The notes beneath the pieces were generated by a model, which searched no databases, was not told where the DNA came from, and worked only from the letters and a program-made list of their open reading frames with translations. From the NCBI RefSeq assembly GCF_004216695.1, contig NZ_SGXC01000001.1, positions 2,666,001 to 2,730,000 of the forward strand: a DNA stretch of 64,000 nucleotides. The letters run 5' to 3'. Shown here piece by piece: positions 19,412-27,627 of the stretch (position 1 is its first letter; the number at the start of each line of letters is the position of its first letter). Source of the DNA: Pigmentiphaga kullae (GTDB lineage: Bacteria; Pseudomonadota; Gammaproteobacteria; Burkholderiales; Burkholderiaceae_B). The position numbers and the translations under genes were made by a program.

Positions 19412-19588
19412 ATGAAGCATTCAACTGTCGTGGCTTTAGCTGTCGTCGCGGTCATAGCAATCATCGTGTTTGCGCGAGATTTCTATCGAAAGAACCTGTG
19501 TGAAGAACAGTACGGTTCGAAGACTTGCGTTCTGTATGACCACGACCTGGAGAAGATCCAGATTCTGCGAGAGATGTGGCAGCGATAA
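19412..19588 (+). CDS. small single-pass membrane protein
   Basis: A 58-residue protein. The first 20 residues form one hydrophobic helix (VVALAVVAVIAIIVFA), followed by a soluble tail with two cysteines (CEEQYGSKTC) that could form a disulfide outside the membrane. GGAGAGG lies upstream of the ATG. No family is recognised. It starts just past the operator palindrome and precedes a secreted-protein gene by 32 bp, so the two probably form an operon under the XRE regulator. Confidence 0.65.
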   Translation: MKHSTVVALAVVAVIAIIVFARDFYRKNLCEEQYGSKTCVLYDHDLEKIQILREMWQR

Positions 19589-19620
19589 GCCTCACACCCC
19601 ATGGACAAAACGGAGTTCAC

Positions 19621-20706
19621 ATGATCAATCGGAAGTCTGGAGTCACTGGCCTGATGCTCTTGGCGTCTTTGGCTCTGAGCGGGCAGGGTGCTGCTCAGGA
19701 CGGGCTCGGGCCGCTCAGCTCGCTCGAATCGATTAAGACCCCAATGGGCGTCTTGACCATCTCGGATGGGCTGCTTGCCCTAGATGGGAAGGTAATTCCT
19801 AAATCTCTTAAGACAACGGGTGTACCTGAGCTCGCTGCTCACTACCCGTCGCCTGGCGTGTCTCAAGTGCTAGTGAACTACTACGGTGGGAACGCTTGCC
19901 CGGCTCTATTCGAATGGGTCACTGTTCGAGCGAATGCGATCACCAAGAGTGAGCAATTCGGCACTTGTACAGACTTAGTGAATGTCACCCAAGGTGCCGG
20001 CCTGTTCGTTGTCGACATGGACGGCCATGGTGTGACCGTGAAGTATGAGTTCGACGGGGACAAGCTGACTGAGACGACGTTCAAGGCGCGAGAGGGGCGA
20101 CCAGAGGTCAAGGTCAGTCAGTCTGCTCTGGTCTATTCGACGGGGAAGCAAACACCTCCCGCAGTGGTCAAGGCCGGCGAGGGGACCGCCAAAGGGAAAC
20201 CTGTGGCGCCAGCGGCTATGCCTCCAAAGTTGGGCTCGAAGGTGAAGTCAGAGTCGGGTCGAACTTATCAGGTGATTCAGCAGCCCAACCGTTATGCATC
20301 GATCAAGGTGGAAACGCCAAAGGCCCAGGACCTGTATATCAACTTCAACGATCGTCAGAATCTATTGCCGTTTGGTGCGCCGCCAAATGACTACATTTTC
20401 GACATCGAGATAGTCGTCATACGGAGCCAGCCGCAGCGCGACTATCTTCTGCTTCGATATAACCTGGGAGAGCCTCCTTGCGGCGATTATGTCTATGCTG
20501 TTGTCATGAACGACCATGCTGGGCAATGGTCATTGACTAGCAAAATCACGGGTTTCTGCACCAAAGCGAACCGCTTTTTTGTGGAGAGGGGGAAGGGCGG
20601 CGAGAGAGGGGACACCTACACCGTTGATCAGTACACAATCGGATTCGAAAACGGCGAGACCAAAACGGGACAGTTTTCGGTGGGAAGTAAGAGGGGGGAG
20701 TTTTAG
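19621..20706 (+). CDS. unrecognised secreted protein
   Basis: A 361-residue protein with a signal peptide (residues 1-25, cleavage after GQGAAQ or near). The N-terminal half (about 30-165) has beta-rich sequence with ACPALFEWVTV and GTCTDLVN, so Cys residues may pair. A proline/lysine-rich linker (about 180-205) leads to a second beta-rich domain ending near 350. I do not recognise the family. It is the likely downstream partner of the 58-residue membrane protein and shares control by the XRE operator. Codon use is less GC-rich than the core genes. Confidence 0.7.
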   Translation: MINRKSGVTGLMLLASLALSGQGAAQDGLGPLSSLESIKTPMGVLTISDGLLALDGKVIPKSLKTTGVPELAAHYPSPGVSQVLVNYYGGNACPALFEWVTVRANAITKSEQFGTCTDLVNVTQGAGLFVVDMDGHGVTVKYEFDGDKLTETTFKAREGRPEVKVSQSALVYSTGKQTPPAVVKAGEGTAKGKPVAPAAMPPKLGSKVKSESGRTYQVIQQPNRYASIKVETPKAQDLYINFNDRQNLLPFGAPPNDYIFDIEIVVIRSQPQRDYLLLRYNLGEPPCGDYVYAVVMNDHAGQWSLTSKITGFCTKANRFFVERGKGGERGDTYTVDQYTIGFENGETKTGQFSVGSKRGEF

Positions 20707-20830
20707 TTCTCGCATTGCGTGGGCTACCGGGTTGGACTGATGAAGAGCACGCCCGGTAGTCACGTGTCCCGCATTCTCTTATCACGCTTAATATGTACAC
20801 TTCCTCACCTATCTTTATAGGACGCGAAAC

Positions 20831-21178
20831 ATGGTTCAGAAAAGTTATCAAGCCCTACAGTCGGAGATCAAAAAGCTGCAGCAGAAGGCAGACTCCCTCC
20901 GTCTAAAGCAACGACAGCCAGTCGTCGAGTCCATTCTGAGATCAATGGAGGAATATTCGATATCCATTGATGAACTCAAGGCAGCTCTGACCCAGCGAGG
21001 ATCGAGACGTAAAGCCCGCGTTAACAGTGTGGCCTCTAAGAGAGCAAATGCGGTAGCAGCCAAATACCGAAATCAAGAGACCGGTGAAACATGGACCGGC
21101 CGTGGCAAGCCGCCGCGGTGGCTGGCCGCAGTTGAGGCAAGTGGAGTCGGTCGTGAGCGCTTTTTGATCAGCAACTGA
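20831..21178 (+). CDS. H-NS-family nucleoid protein
   Basis: A 115-residue H-NS histone-family protein. The N-terminal coiled coil (residues 4-60) provides oligomerisation, and the C-terminal DNA-binding segment contains the hallmark TGETWTGRGKPPRWL. Such proteins silence AT-rich acquired DNA. Island-encoded copies often adjust expression of the island or of the host. It stands alone between a secreted-protein gene and the Mrr-type nuclease. Confidence 0.92.
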   Translation: MVQKSYQALQSEIKKLQQKADSLRLKQRQPVVESILRSMEEYSISIDELKAALTQRGSRRKARVNSVASKRANAVAAKYRNQETGETWTGRGKPPRWLAAVEASGVGRERFLISN

Positions 21179-21261
21179 GATTAGATAGGCGACTTGGGTC
21201 GAGGCGGTCGTAGACGGTAGTGATGCCATTCGCCTACGCTGCGTGACCTGCGTAGACAGAC

Positions 21262-21300
21262 TGCCGGCTATGTCCGCTTTGGGCCATAAGCAGTCAGCCG
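21262..21300 (+). repeat. partial copy of a dispersed repeat
   Basis: The stretch TGTCCGCTTTGGGCCATAAG and following bases resemble GGTCCGCTTTCGGCCAAGTG at 23921-23940, next to the 48-bp inverted repeat described below. A further fragment, GCAATGGGTCGGGTAGCGAC, lies near 22829. The 21179-21451 gap otherwise holds no gene. Confidence 0.5.
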
Positions 21301-21451
21301 CGAAGCCTGTCTGGCCTGCTGCTTCAGGCTGGTTCATGCTTTGGCGAGTAGTGTCTGCACATATACACAGCGGACGGAAATACGCAGTCTTAATTGGTTG
21401 GTTGAAATCGCAAGCCTTAACGGCGCATGGACTGTACTTCGAGTCCTACGC

Positions 21452-22639
21452 TCAATCCATATAGTTGAAGAGCGCGGGCTCCCCGTCCCAAGCACTGTAT
21501 AGATGCCTCCCATCCCAGTAGCTAATGTGGCCGCTCTCATCCACGGTGCGCTCAGCTCGCCGTACGGTCTCGGCGCAGTGGCACCCAAGGGCATCGACGC
21601 CGAACGACGGCACCTCCGTCCCCATCTGTCCATAGCCATCGTGTGTCACCGTGCGATTAGGTAGAGACATCAACAACGCAGCGTGTTTGGTCTCTTTAAG
21701 GAGCAACGCGAAGGTGTTATGGATCATGTTGTACCCCCAGGTCGCGTGCAACACCTTTGAGTCGACAGCTAGCGACATCTGATAGAGCAGACGCTCGACG
21801 TTACCCTTAGAAACGAGCAAAGACTTGTCTTTGACGATGCCGTTTGCCGCTGTAGCGCACCATTGCGCGACGTCTGCATTCGTGGCGAGTTCAATAATAT
21901 TTCCTGCTCGAGCTGCAAATCGCCTTGCACTCGGGAGGTATGAGGAGGTCGTGACAAATAACCCTTTAGGCGCTTTATCGACGGCCATGACACCTCGGAG
22001 CGCAGCAACGGCGTCAAGTTCAATCTTGCGGTGTGGCGCATACCGTTTGGCCTGAACTAGCGTCAGAACGTCACCCAATGGATCCCGTTGCCAAAGGCGG
22101 ATGTCGACTCCACCGTCCCCGGAGCCCGGCCCCAATTCTGTGGTGAATCCCTGGTTCTGAAAGACTCTGCTTAGAAGGATCTCAAAAGCGCGCGGGCTGA
22201 GGCGGTGAAAATGATCTGGATTGGACGCGAAGTGGGCATAAAGCTCCTCGTAGACGTCTCCGGCATCCGGTTGGATCAGCGAGCAGACCCACTGCCAATG
22301 GAAATACGACTCAAAAGCCGCATTTAGTGCCTCGTCGTTTGCGAAGAAGTAATAGGTATACCCGTTCTGGTTTTCACAGGAAAAACCCAGTGAGGCGATG
22401 AACTCGTGGAACGGAGGGGCGGCCACCTCAATATCTTCATCCAGGACACGCGCTAGGTCTCCATCACTATACAGAACAGTCACCACGGCGGGAGAGCTAG
22501 GCTCTCCACCTACGTGCCGAAGAAAATCTTTGAAGCCGCTGTCTAGCCAGAGGTCACGCTCTTCGGCCCACTTTTGTATGGCTGCTTCAAGCCTTGATAT
22601 CTCCTGTGCCAACTGAATATCTGCATACCCGACGTTCAT
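21452..22639 (-). CDS. Mrr-type restriction endonuclease-like protein
   Basis: A 395-residue protein. Residues 146-262 form an Mrr-cat (PD-(D/E)xK) nuclease domain: LSPRAFEILLSRVF (Glu153), GSGDGGVDI with Asp179, and LVQAKRY with Gln196 and Lys198 as the Q-x-K active site. The N-terminal 140 residues are of unknown type, partly helical, and may sense the target. The C-terminal 130 residues are also unrecognised. Mrr-like enzymes cut modified or foreign DNA. No methyltransferase partner is nearby, so it would be a modification-dependent or damage-linked nuclease. AAGGAATAA precedes the ATG. Confidence 0.83.
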   Translation of the reverse strand: MNVGYADIQLAQEISRLEAAIQKWAEERDLWLDSGFKDFLRHVGGEPSSPAVVTVLYSDGDLARVLDEDIEVAAPPFHEFIASLGFSCENQNGYTYYFFANDEALNAAFESYFHWQWVCSLIQPDAGDVYEELYAHFASNPDHFHRLSPRAFEILLSRVFQNQGFTTELGPGSGDGGVDIRLWQRDPLGDVLTLVQAKRYAPHRKIELDAVAALRGVMAVDKAPKGLFVTTSSYLPSARRFAARAGNIIELATNADVAQWCATAANGIVKDKSLLVSKGNVERLLYQMSLAVDSKVLHATWGYNMIHNTFALLLKETKHAALLMSLPNRTVTHDGYGQMGTEVPSFGVDALGCHCAETVRRAERTVDESGHISYWDGRHLYSAWDGEPALFNYMD

Positions 22640-22895
22640 TGAGTTATTCCTTGGCTGGAGCTTGTAAGTGTAGCGCGCGCGAAAGTTAGCAGTGGATCAA
22701 TAACTAAATTTCCTAGCGCTGCTTGCCAAATGTTAACAAAACGACCATGCACAATCCTTACCGCCCAATCCGGGCGAGGCAGAATCCTCTACGCAGCAGA
22801 CGCCAATAGTCGAGCCCCGGACGACTGCAATGGGTCGGGTAGCGACCGTCCGTAGGGTGCACACTCAATCTCCCTTCGCCTGAAAGGAGAATGTC

Positions 22896-23397
22896 ATGAA
22901 ATCCGAGAATGTCGCCGTTAGCCGTCGAGTGCCATGGAACAAGGGCAAACTCGATGTTCAATCTCGCAATCAATAGCAAGCTTCGAGCTTGCGATCTCAC
23001 ACGATTGCAAGTGCAGGACGTCCGTCACGGAAGCCACGTGGCCGTGAGGACCACTGTCATGCAGCAGAAGACCCAGCGGTCGGTCCAGTTCGAGACTACG
23101 TCACCGCATCTGTCGACCCGGCAATACGCCCGGATAGTGCATCGCTGGGTCGCGTCAATTGGTCTGGACGATACTGCATACGCTACCCACACCATGCGCC
23201 GCACAAAAGCTTCGCTGATCTACCGGCGAACGAAGAATCTTCGGGCGGTGCAGCTGCTGCTCGGGCATACAAAGCTGGAAAGCACGGTTCGCTATCTCGG
23301 CATCAAGTTCGACGATGCCCTGGAGATGGCAGAGCAAACCGAGGTTCGATGTACCTTGGCCGGCGAGCGACCGCTCGCCGGCCAGAGCAGCCGGTGA
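22896..23397 (+). pseudogene. tyrosine-type site-specific integrase, decayed by deletions
   Basis: Reading starts with a good RBS (AAAGGAGA) and ATG at 22896 (KSENVAVSRRVPWNKGK), which stops after 26 codons. The rest continues in another frame: FNLAINSKLRACDL, VQDVRHGSHV, MQQKTQRSVQFE, then SPHLSTRQYARIV, YATHTMRRTKASLIYRRT, VQLLLGHTKLESTVRYLGI. These are the C-terminal blocks of a small tyrosine recombinase; the R, HxxR, H and Y catalytic positions are present. Compared with intact relatives (from memory), about 30 residues are missing after GKL and again after QFE. It is probably inactive and would not explain movement of the island. Confidence 0.8.
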
Positions 23398-24048
23398 TCA
23401 TCGGTCAAGAGTCGTTATCCAACGTAGAAGTGAGCGGCCTGCGGTATGTCGCACAGATCCGATCGACTGCCGGGTTAGAAGGGCAAATTAACGAAAGGCC
23501 CCTGTCATTTACTTTTTGGAGGATTGCTGGATTTGCTAGGTTTGAGGGATGATGTGTTCCCTGGTGTGGTTTTGTTATCACGACGGCGCTGATCCGGTTT
23601 CCCTGTTGATTTTGCTATCGGCTTTGGTCCTGGTTTAAGTGCCATGAATGCTCTCCTTTGTGATTTAAAAATTTCAGTGTGCGAATACCTTCTAACTTGG
23701 TTTCAGGAAACAGCCCGCACGAGTGCTGGCTGAAGTTACGTTCCCTCACTTTACCCATGAACGGCGGTGCGGGCGATCGGGTTTTCACGTATGGACGAAG
23801 ATTCTGAGCGCCTGCTGTCGGCCTGCAAAGCAGGCGCTTGCAAGTGGAGGGCGGGGGTGGCCGCAATGGGTCGATAGCGGCCATTGGCTAACTAGCGACA
23901 ATGTGTAGTTATCGATAGTTAGGTCCGCTTTCGGCCAAGTGCAGTCGTCCGTCCAGAATTTCATTCATCTGTGTTGTAAGCAGGCAGAGCGGTATTGCGA
24001 AAAATGGCGCGCTTCACCAATATCATGCTCTAGCCAACGGAGACAGTC
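23398..24048 (+). repeat. gene-free region with inverted repeat copy 1
   Basis: No convincing gene lies in these 651 bp. The segment 23867-23914 is a 48-bp repeat whose reverse complement occurs at 28108-28155 with 46 of 48 matches; weaker similarity continues for about 30 bp on its right (GGTCCGCTTTCGG versus CGTCGGCTTTCG in reverse). A minus-strand reading of 89 codons (23615-23884) looks non-coding. The inverted copies enclose the HNH, IS21-remnant and HigBA-beta genes. Confidence 0.75.
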
Positions 24049-24738
24049 GTGCCAACTGAACGTGTATTTCGCAAGCCGGAGAGCTTTGAGGCTGAGCGTT
24101 TGAGTCGCGACGCGATCCGTCCGTTTCTAGAAAGCCGAGGATTCGCAGTGCTGTCCGACGAGCGAATCGTGCGAGGGGTTTCGCAGGCTCAGGTTGTTAC
24201 CGCGCGATCCGAAGCGGGGGAAACGATCAAGATGCGGGTGCGGCTTTGCTGGCGGCATCGCGGTCCGGACGACCTTCGTTTTTCGGCTACCCAGTTGCGA
24301 GCGGACCTCATTGACAATGACTGGGATAAAACGCTCGACCAGCTCGTCAATCGTGATGTGAAAATCGGCATCTCACATGCGCTCATCTTCCAGCGCGTCG
24401 GCGAGACTGTTCCTTACGCAGCGCTTGTACCAATCGATCAGCTGGGTTTGATCTGGCGTCGTCAGGCGGAAGTAAGCGAGGAATTGATCGAAGCCGGACG
24501 CTTAGGACGAACCACGAAGAACCACGCAAAAAACGGCTCGAGTCCCACGGTGTATCTAATGGACAGCCGACACGAAGACGCGCATTTCGTGCCTGATGTG
24601 CTCTGGCAATGGCCGGGCGTGCAGGATCTCGTCAAGATGGGTGACGTGAAACTGCGCGCGCCCATGACACGTGGGACGATCTCTACGCGCCCGATCCTTC
24701 GGATTATGGAAGTGATGGGGCAAGTGAGCGGGCCGTGA
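24049..24738 (+). CDS. unrecognised protein, first gene of a two-gene HNH unit
   Basis: A 229-residue protein starting at GTG 24049 with GGAG six bases upstream. The first 110 residues mix charged helices and beta strands (FLESRGFAVLSDERIVRG, then TIKMRVRLCWRHR), a pattern that could fit a nuclease or nucleic-acid-binding fold, but no catalytic motif is secure. The middle contains VPYAALVPIDQLGLIWRRQ and the C-terminal part VYLMDSRHEDAHFVPDVLWQWPG. I do not recognise the family. Its TGA overlaps the ATG of the HNH gene (TGATG), so the two are co-translated and probably work together. Confidence 0.68.
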   Translation: MPTERVFRKPESFEAERLSRDAIRPFLESRGFAVLSDERIVRGVSQAQVVTARSEAGETIKMRVRLCWRHRGPDDLRFSATQLRADLIDNDWDKTLDQLVNRDVKIGISHALIFQRVGETVPYAALVPIDQLGLIWRRQAEVSEELIEAGRLGRTTKNHAKNGSSPTVYLMDSRHEDAHFVPDVLWQWPGVQDLVKMGDVKLRAPMTRGTISTRPILRIMEVMGQVSGP

Positions 24739-25004
24739 TGCGATCCGAAGTGAAGCGCGATCCTCGTGTCCGGGCCGACGTCGTCAAGCGCGCGGATGGC
24801 AAGTGTGAACGCTCGACGTGCGAAGCGATCGCGCGATACAAGGGCTTTCTCGACGTTCATCACATCCTTGGCGTCAGGAATAGCGATCGCGTCTGGAATT
24901 GCGTCGCACTCTGCCCAAGCTGTCATCGTGACGCGCATTTCGCACCCGAACGCGACGTGATTAATGACACGCTTCTGGACTTCGCTTCCCGTTTCAGGAA
25001 ATGA
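24738..25004 (+). CDS. small HNH endonuclease
   Basis: An 88-residue protein with a complete HNH/McrA zinc-type site: Cys pair in GKCERSTC, the LDVHHILG segment with two histidines, the Asn in VWNCVAL, and the second Cys pair plus His in LCPSCHRDAHF. HNH nucleases of this size act as the cutting subunit of restriction or defence systems. It overlaps the upstream 229-residue gene by one base. No methylase or ATPase is adjacent, which leaves the targeting mechanism open. Confidence 0.85.
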   Translation: MRSEVKRDPRVRADVVKRADGKCERSTCEAIARYKGFLDVHHILGVRNSDRVWNCVALCPSCHRDAHFAPERDVINDTLLDFASRFRK

Positions 25005-25019
25005 CCGTCCGGCATAGGC

Positions 25020-25115
25020 GACACCAGTCCTGCACGTTCTTCTCGACAATCCCTTTCTCTTGGCCGGCTGTCCGGTTGCAGAATTCGGGGTCGAATAGGT
25101 AGTGGCGCACCTCGG
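25020..25115 (-). mobile_element. IS21-family istA transposase remnant
   Basis: On the minus strand this stretch reads HYLFDPEFCNRTAGQEKGIVEKNVQD, which is close to the C-terminal FEPDFCNPAAGWEKGQVEKNV block of IS21-type IstA. Only about 32 codons remain and no istB or terminal repeats are seen. It lies between the HNH gene and the HigBA-beta operon, showing that an IS21 element once inserted here and was deleted. Confidence 0.7.
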
Positions 25116-25199
25116 CCTATAACGGACGTTTGCCTCTGAGGTAGGTAGTTGAAGACTACTGTACTAGATATCTTCGAACACCGCGTTAATGCGATCGAA

Positions 25200-25226
25200 A
25201 TCGAAAACGCCCCGTTCTCGGGGCGT
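25200..25226 (-). terminator. terminator of the HigBA-beta operon
   Basis: The hairpin ACGCCCCG-AGAA-CGGGGCGT (minus strand) is followed by TTTTCG. It is about 55 bp past the stop of the last gene of the leftward operon and fits as its rho-independent terminator. Confidence 0.7.
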
Positions 25227-25280
25227 GTCCGGTAGGCAGAGCTTCTCGCGGCTTGTGGCGGTGAACCAGCGAAGCCCGTA

Positions 25281-26411
25281 TTAGGCCATGGTAGCCCTAG
25301 TAGCAGGGGCCAACACGCGCTCAAACTCCCGCACCTCTTCAACGACAAACGCCAGATGATGGCTAGTGTCGTACGCGATCCATTTTCCATGACCGTTCTT
25401 TACGGGCAGGCCGTTGCTGCAATTGGCAATCACCCGATCGCCCCAGCTGAAGTCCGGCAGAAACTCTTTCGAGTTGACGATTTCAGTCGCAACCGCTGGC
25501 ATCTGCAATTCCCAACCTTCCGAAGCCGAGTGGCCACGCGAGACAAGGAACGCCTTGTCGCACGTATAACGAATCTTTGTGTTGGCATTAGGATTACGAA
25601 TGGCATCATTCGACCCAGGACCGCGCACACCGTAGTCACCGAACACCAACGGAATACCACTGAATTCAGTACGGAGCGCCTGCCACAGCAGCATCTCCTT
25701 GCGAATCACTTTCGCAGTGCTGTCCTTCTTTTTAACTGCCAAGTCTACAGACTTGGGCATCGACGATCCTGCAGTGGCGATGTACCGGAACCCGTACCCA
25801 CTGAGCAATTTCAGCACGCGGGTTGCATCGCTGATAATGTCGATGAGAGTCTTACTCGTCAGGTCGCCAAGATCAAGCAGCACAGCGCACTGCGCCGGAC
25901 TCAACTGCATATCCTCCAGCATCTCCTGCATGCGGTCGTAGAAGACATCCGGCTCTGCTGCATCCTCAACCGCACTGGCCTCGAGACGGAAACACACGTA
26001 GGGAGCGCCGGACAGATCGTGGCCGCGCATCGCAAGCTGGTAGAACGGATCGTCCCAACGGTCGTATCCCACCACCGGCGCCACAGTGACACCCCGAGTC
26101 TTCAGGCCGGCATAGAGGTAAGCCATCACGTGCTCGCCGGTTTCAACCGTGGTGTCAGGCACCCAGTTGAAGGCGTCGGCAAGCACCACGTCACCCTGCC
26201 AAGATTTGGCAATGCTCTCAGCGACCTCATCCAGGTAGTCCGACTTTGGCGTCAAACTATTCTGGTACTTCTTCGTCTTCTGTCGACTCTCGCTGATGAT
26301 AGGAACATCGAAGAGCGGGTGGATGACCGCAGCGTACGCTGCGTCCATGTACTTGGATGCTTCATACTCGCTCGTCAGAGACTTGAGAATCGGGAGATAA
26401 ATCGGAGCCAT
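25281..26411 (-). CDS. T4 beta-protein family member
   Basis: A 376-residue protein resembling the beta protein family (T4 beta-like, PF14350, known from sce7725/sce7726-type neighbourhoods). It starts IYLPILKSLTSEYEA, continues with HPLFDVP, VLADAFNW, a central FRLEASAV and CAVLLDLGDL, then GSSMPKSVD and FGDYGV, and ends in WIAYDTSHHLAFVVEEV. The biochemical role is unknown. ATG 26411 is one base after the HigA-ImmA stop (TGACATG), so it is a co-translated third gene of the toxin-antitoxin operon. A longer reading overlaps the upstream gene and is rejected. Confidence 0.78.
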   Translation of the reverse strand: MAPIYLPILKSLTSEYEASKYMDAAYAAVIHPLFDVPIISESRQKTKKYQNSLTPKSDYLDEVAESIAKSWQGDVVLADAFNWVPDTTVETGEHVMAYLYAGLKTRGVTVAPVVGYDRWDDPFYQLAMRGHDLSGAPYVCFRLEASAVEDAAEPDVFYDRMQEMLEDMQLSPAQCAVLLDLGDLTSKTLIDIISDATRVLKLLSGYGFRYIATAGSSMPKSVDLAVKKKDSTAKVIRKEMLLWQALRTEFSGIPLVFGDYGVRGPGSNDAIRNPNANTKIRYTCDKAFLVSRGHSASEGWELQMPAVATEIVNSKEFLPDFSWGDRVIANCSNGLPVKNGHGKWIAYDTSHHLAFVVEEVREFERVLAPATRATMA

Positions 26412-26412
26412 G

Positions 26413-27627
26413 TCACACCTCACTCGAAGACGGAAAGAACGAACTAACCTGCTGCTGCCCGACCAGATCAGAAAACACAGTGTAGTTGCTGGTCTCCTTT
26501 CGGAGTCTGCCGGCAACGATGGCCGGGTGTATCCGAAGCTCCCGAGCTAGCTTTTCGATCGTGTCCCTACTGGGGGAAAGATACGCCTCGCTCCGCCGCC
26601 ACTTGACCCTCGGAATGAAAGCTTCGCGTGCTAACCGGTTCGCCTCAGCTTCTCGCCGATCTTCGGACGACGAATCCAAGTCGTCTAAAAAAGCCTCGTC
26701 GTTACCGACGTGTTTCCACACGTGCGCAACCTCATGTACCAACGTGAACCAGAAGTTGTCCAATCTGTCATATCGCAAAGTCAACCCAACGATGGGAGTG
26801 GAATCTACGTCTCTCAACGCAGCGCCATCGAGTTGAGTGCCCTTGAGATGAGGTTCGATCACCACGGCGATCCCGTGACGCTCCAAGAACTCGACCGCCA
26901 AAAGTGGGCCTCGTTCCGACCAACTCAGTTGGGCGAGCTCACGCAGGAAGCCTGCATTCAGCTTCTCGGGCTCAAAGGGTCCCAGTCTCGGCTTCTTGGC
27001 GCGCGCCTGCTGAATCACGCGAGCTAGCCATGCGTAGAGCGCATATCTAGTCGTCGGAGAAGCGGCTTCTCCGGCGATGCTACGGCGGAACGCAGCCGCT
27101 CCAAACTCGAGCCCGGCGTCCTCGATGAACCCCTTCACCACCTCCTCGACACCAGTTTTCGCTCTTACGGACAAGTCCGACAGCCACCCGCGACGAGCCA
27201 TCTCCTTGAAGGGAAACTTCGACCAATCCACATCCGCCTTGCCCGGCGCGGCGTGATCTTCTGGAACGGACAGCCCAACCAGCGTCTCAGCCGAGATGCC
27301 GAGCCCGATGGATAGTGCCCGAATCATCTGGACCGTAAGCGGACGCTTTCGCCCCAGCACCTCGGACACACGGCTGCGAGTCCCAAAATACTGGACGAGA
27401 TCGGCTTGTTTAAGCCCCTTTTCCTGCATGCGGAAAAGGATGGCGTCAACGGGGTCGGGCGCTTCAATTGGAAACTTGCTGTTTTCGTATGCCTCGATCA
27501 GGACGGTAAGAAGTTCAAGCCGGTCGCTATCCACGGAACCCACTGCGGGCTGGCGCGCCATAAGCTCCTGTACCTCCCGCAGGTAGGCGAGGTGCTGCTC
27601 CTCGGTGCGGATAACCTTAGCGTCCAT
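26413..27627 (-). CDS. higA: HigA antitoxin fused to ImmA/IrrE-type metalloprotease
   Basis: A 404-residue fusion. Residues about 60-120 are an XRE HTH (DAILFRMQEKGLKQADLVQYFG, then RSRVSEVLGRKRPLT) as in HigA. The middle is helical. Residues about 240-340 form an ImmA/IrrE peptidase with HEVAH (298-302) as the zinc and catalytic motif and EAEAN (Glu328) as the third ligand. The likely role is an antitoxin and repressor that also has or regulates a protease. It overlaps higB by 11 bp and precedes the beta gene by one base. The start ATG 27627 is used; an upstream TTG is possible. Confidence 0.86.
   Translation of the reverse strand: MDAKVIRTEEQHLAYLREVQELMARQPAVGSVDSDRLELLTVLIEAYENSKFPIEAPDPVDAILFRMQEKGLKQADLVQYFGTRSRVSEVLGRKRPLTVQMIRALSIGLGISAETLVGLSVPEDHAAPGKADVDWSKFPFKEMARRGWLSDLSVRAKTGVEEVVKGFIEDAGLEFGAAAFRRSIAGEAASPTTRYALYAWLARVIQQARAKKPRLGPFEPEKLNAGFLRELAQLSWSERGPLLAVEFLERHGIAVVIEPHLKGTQLDGAALRDVDSTPIVGLTLRYDRLDNFWFTLVHEVAHVWKHVGNDEAFLDDLDSSSEDRREAEANRLAREAFIPRVKWRRSEAYLSPSRDTIEKLARELRIHPAIVAGRLRKETSNYTVFSDLVGQQQVSSFFPSSSEV

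Noticed and set aside
23615-23884. 89-codon minus-strand ORF
   Set aside because: Proline/arginine-rich, no RBS, and it runs into the inverted repeat; not supportable as a gene.
23867-23940. integron attC site
   Set aside because: GTTAGGT-like core bases occur, but the paired simple sites and spacing of attC are not present; treated as a dispersed repeat instead.
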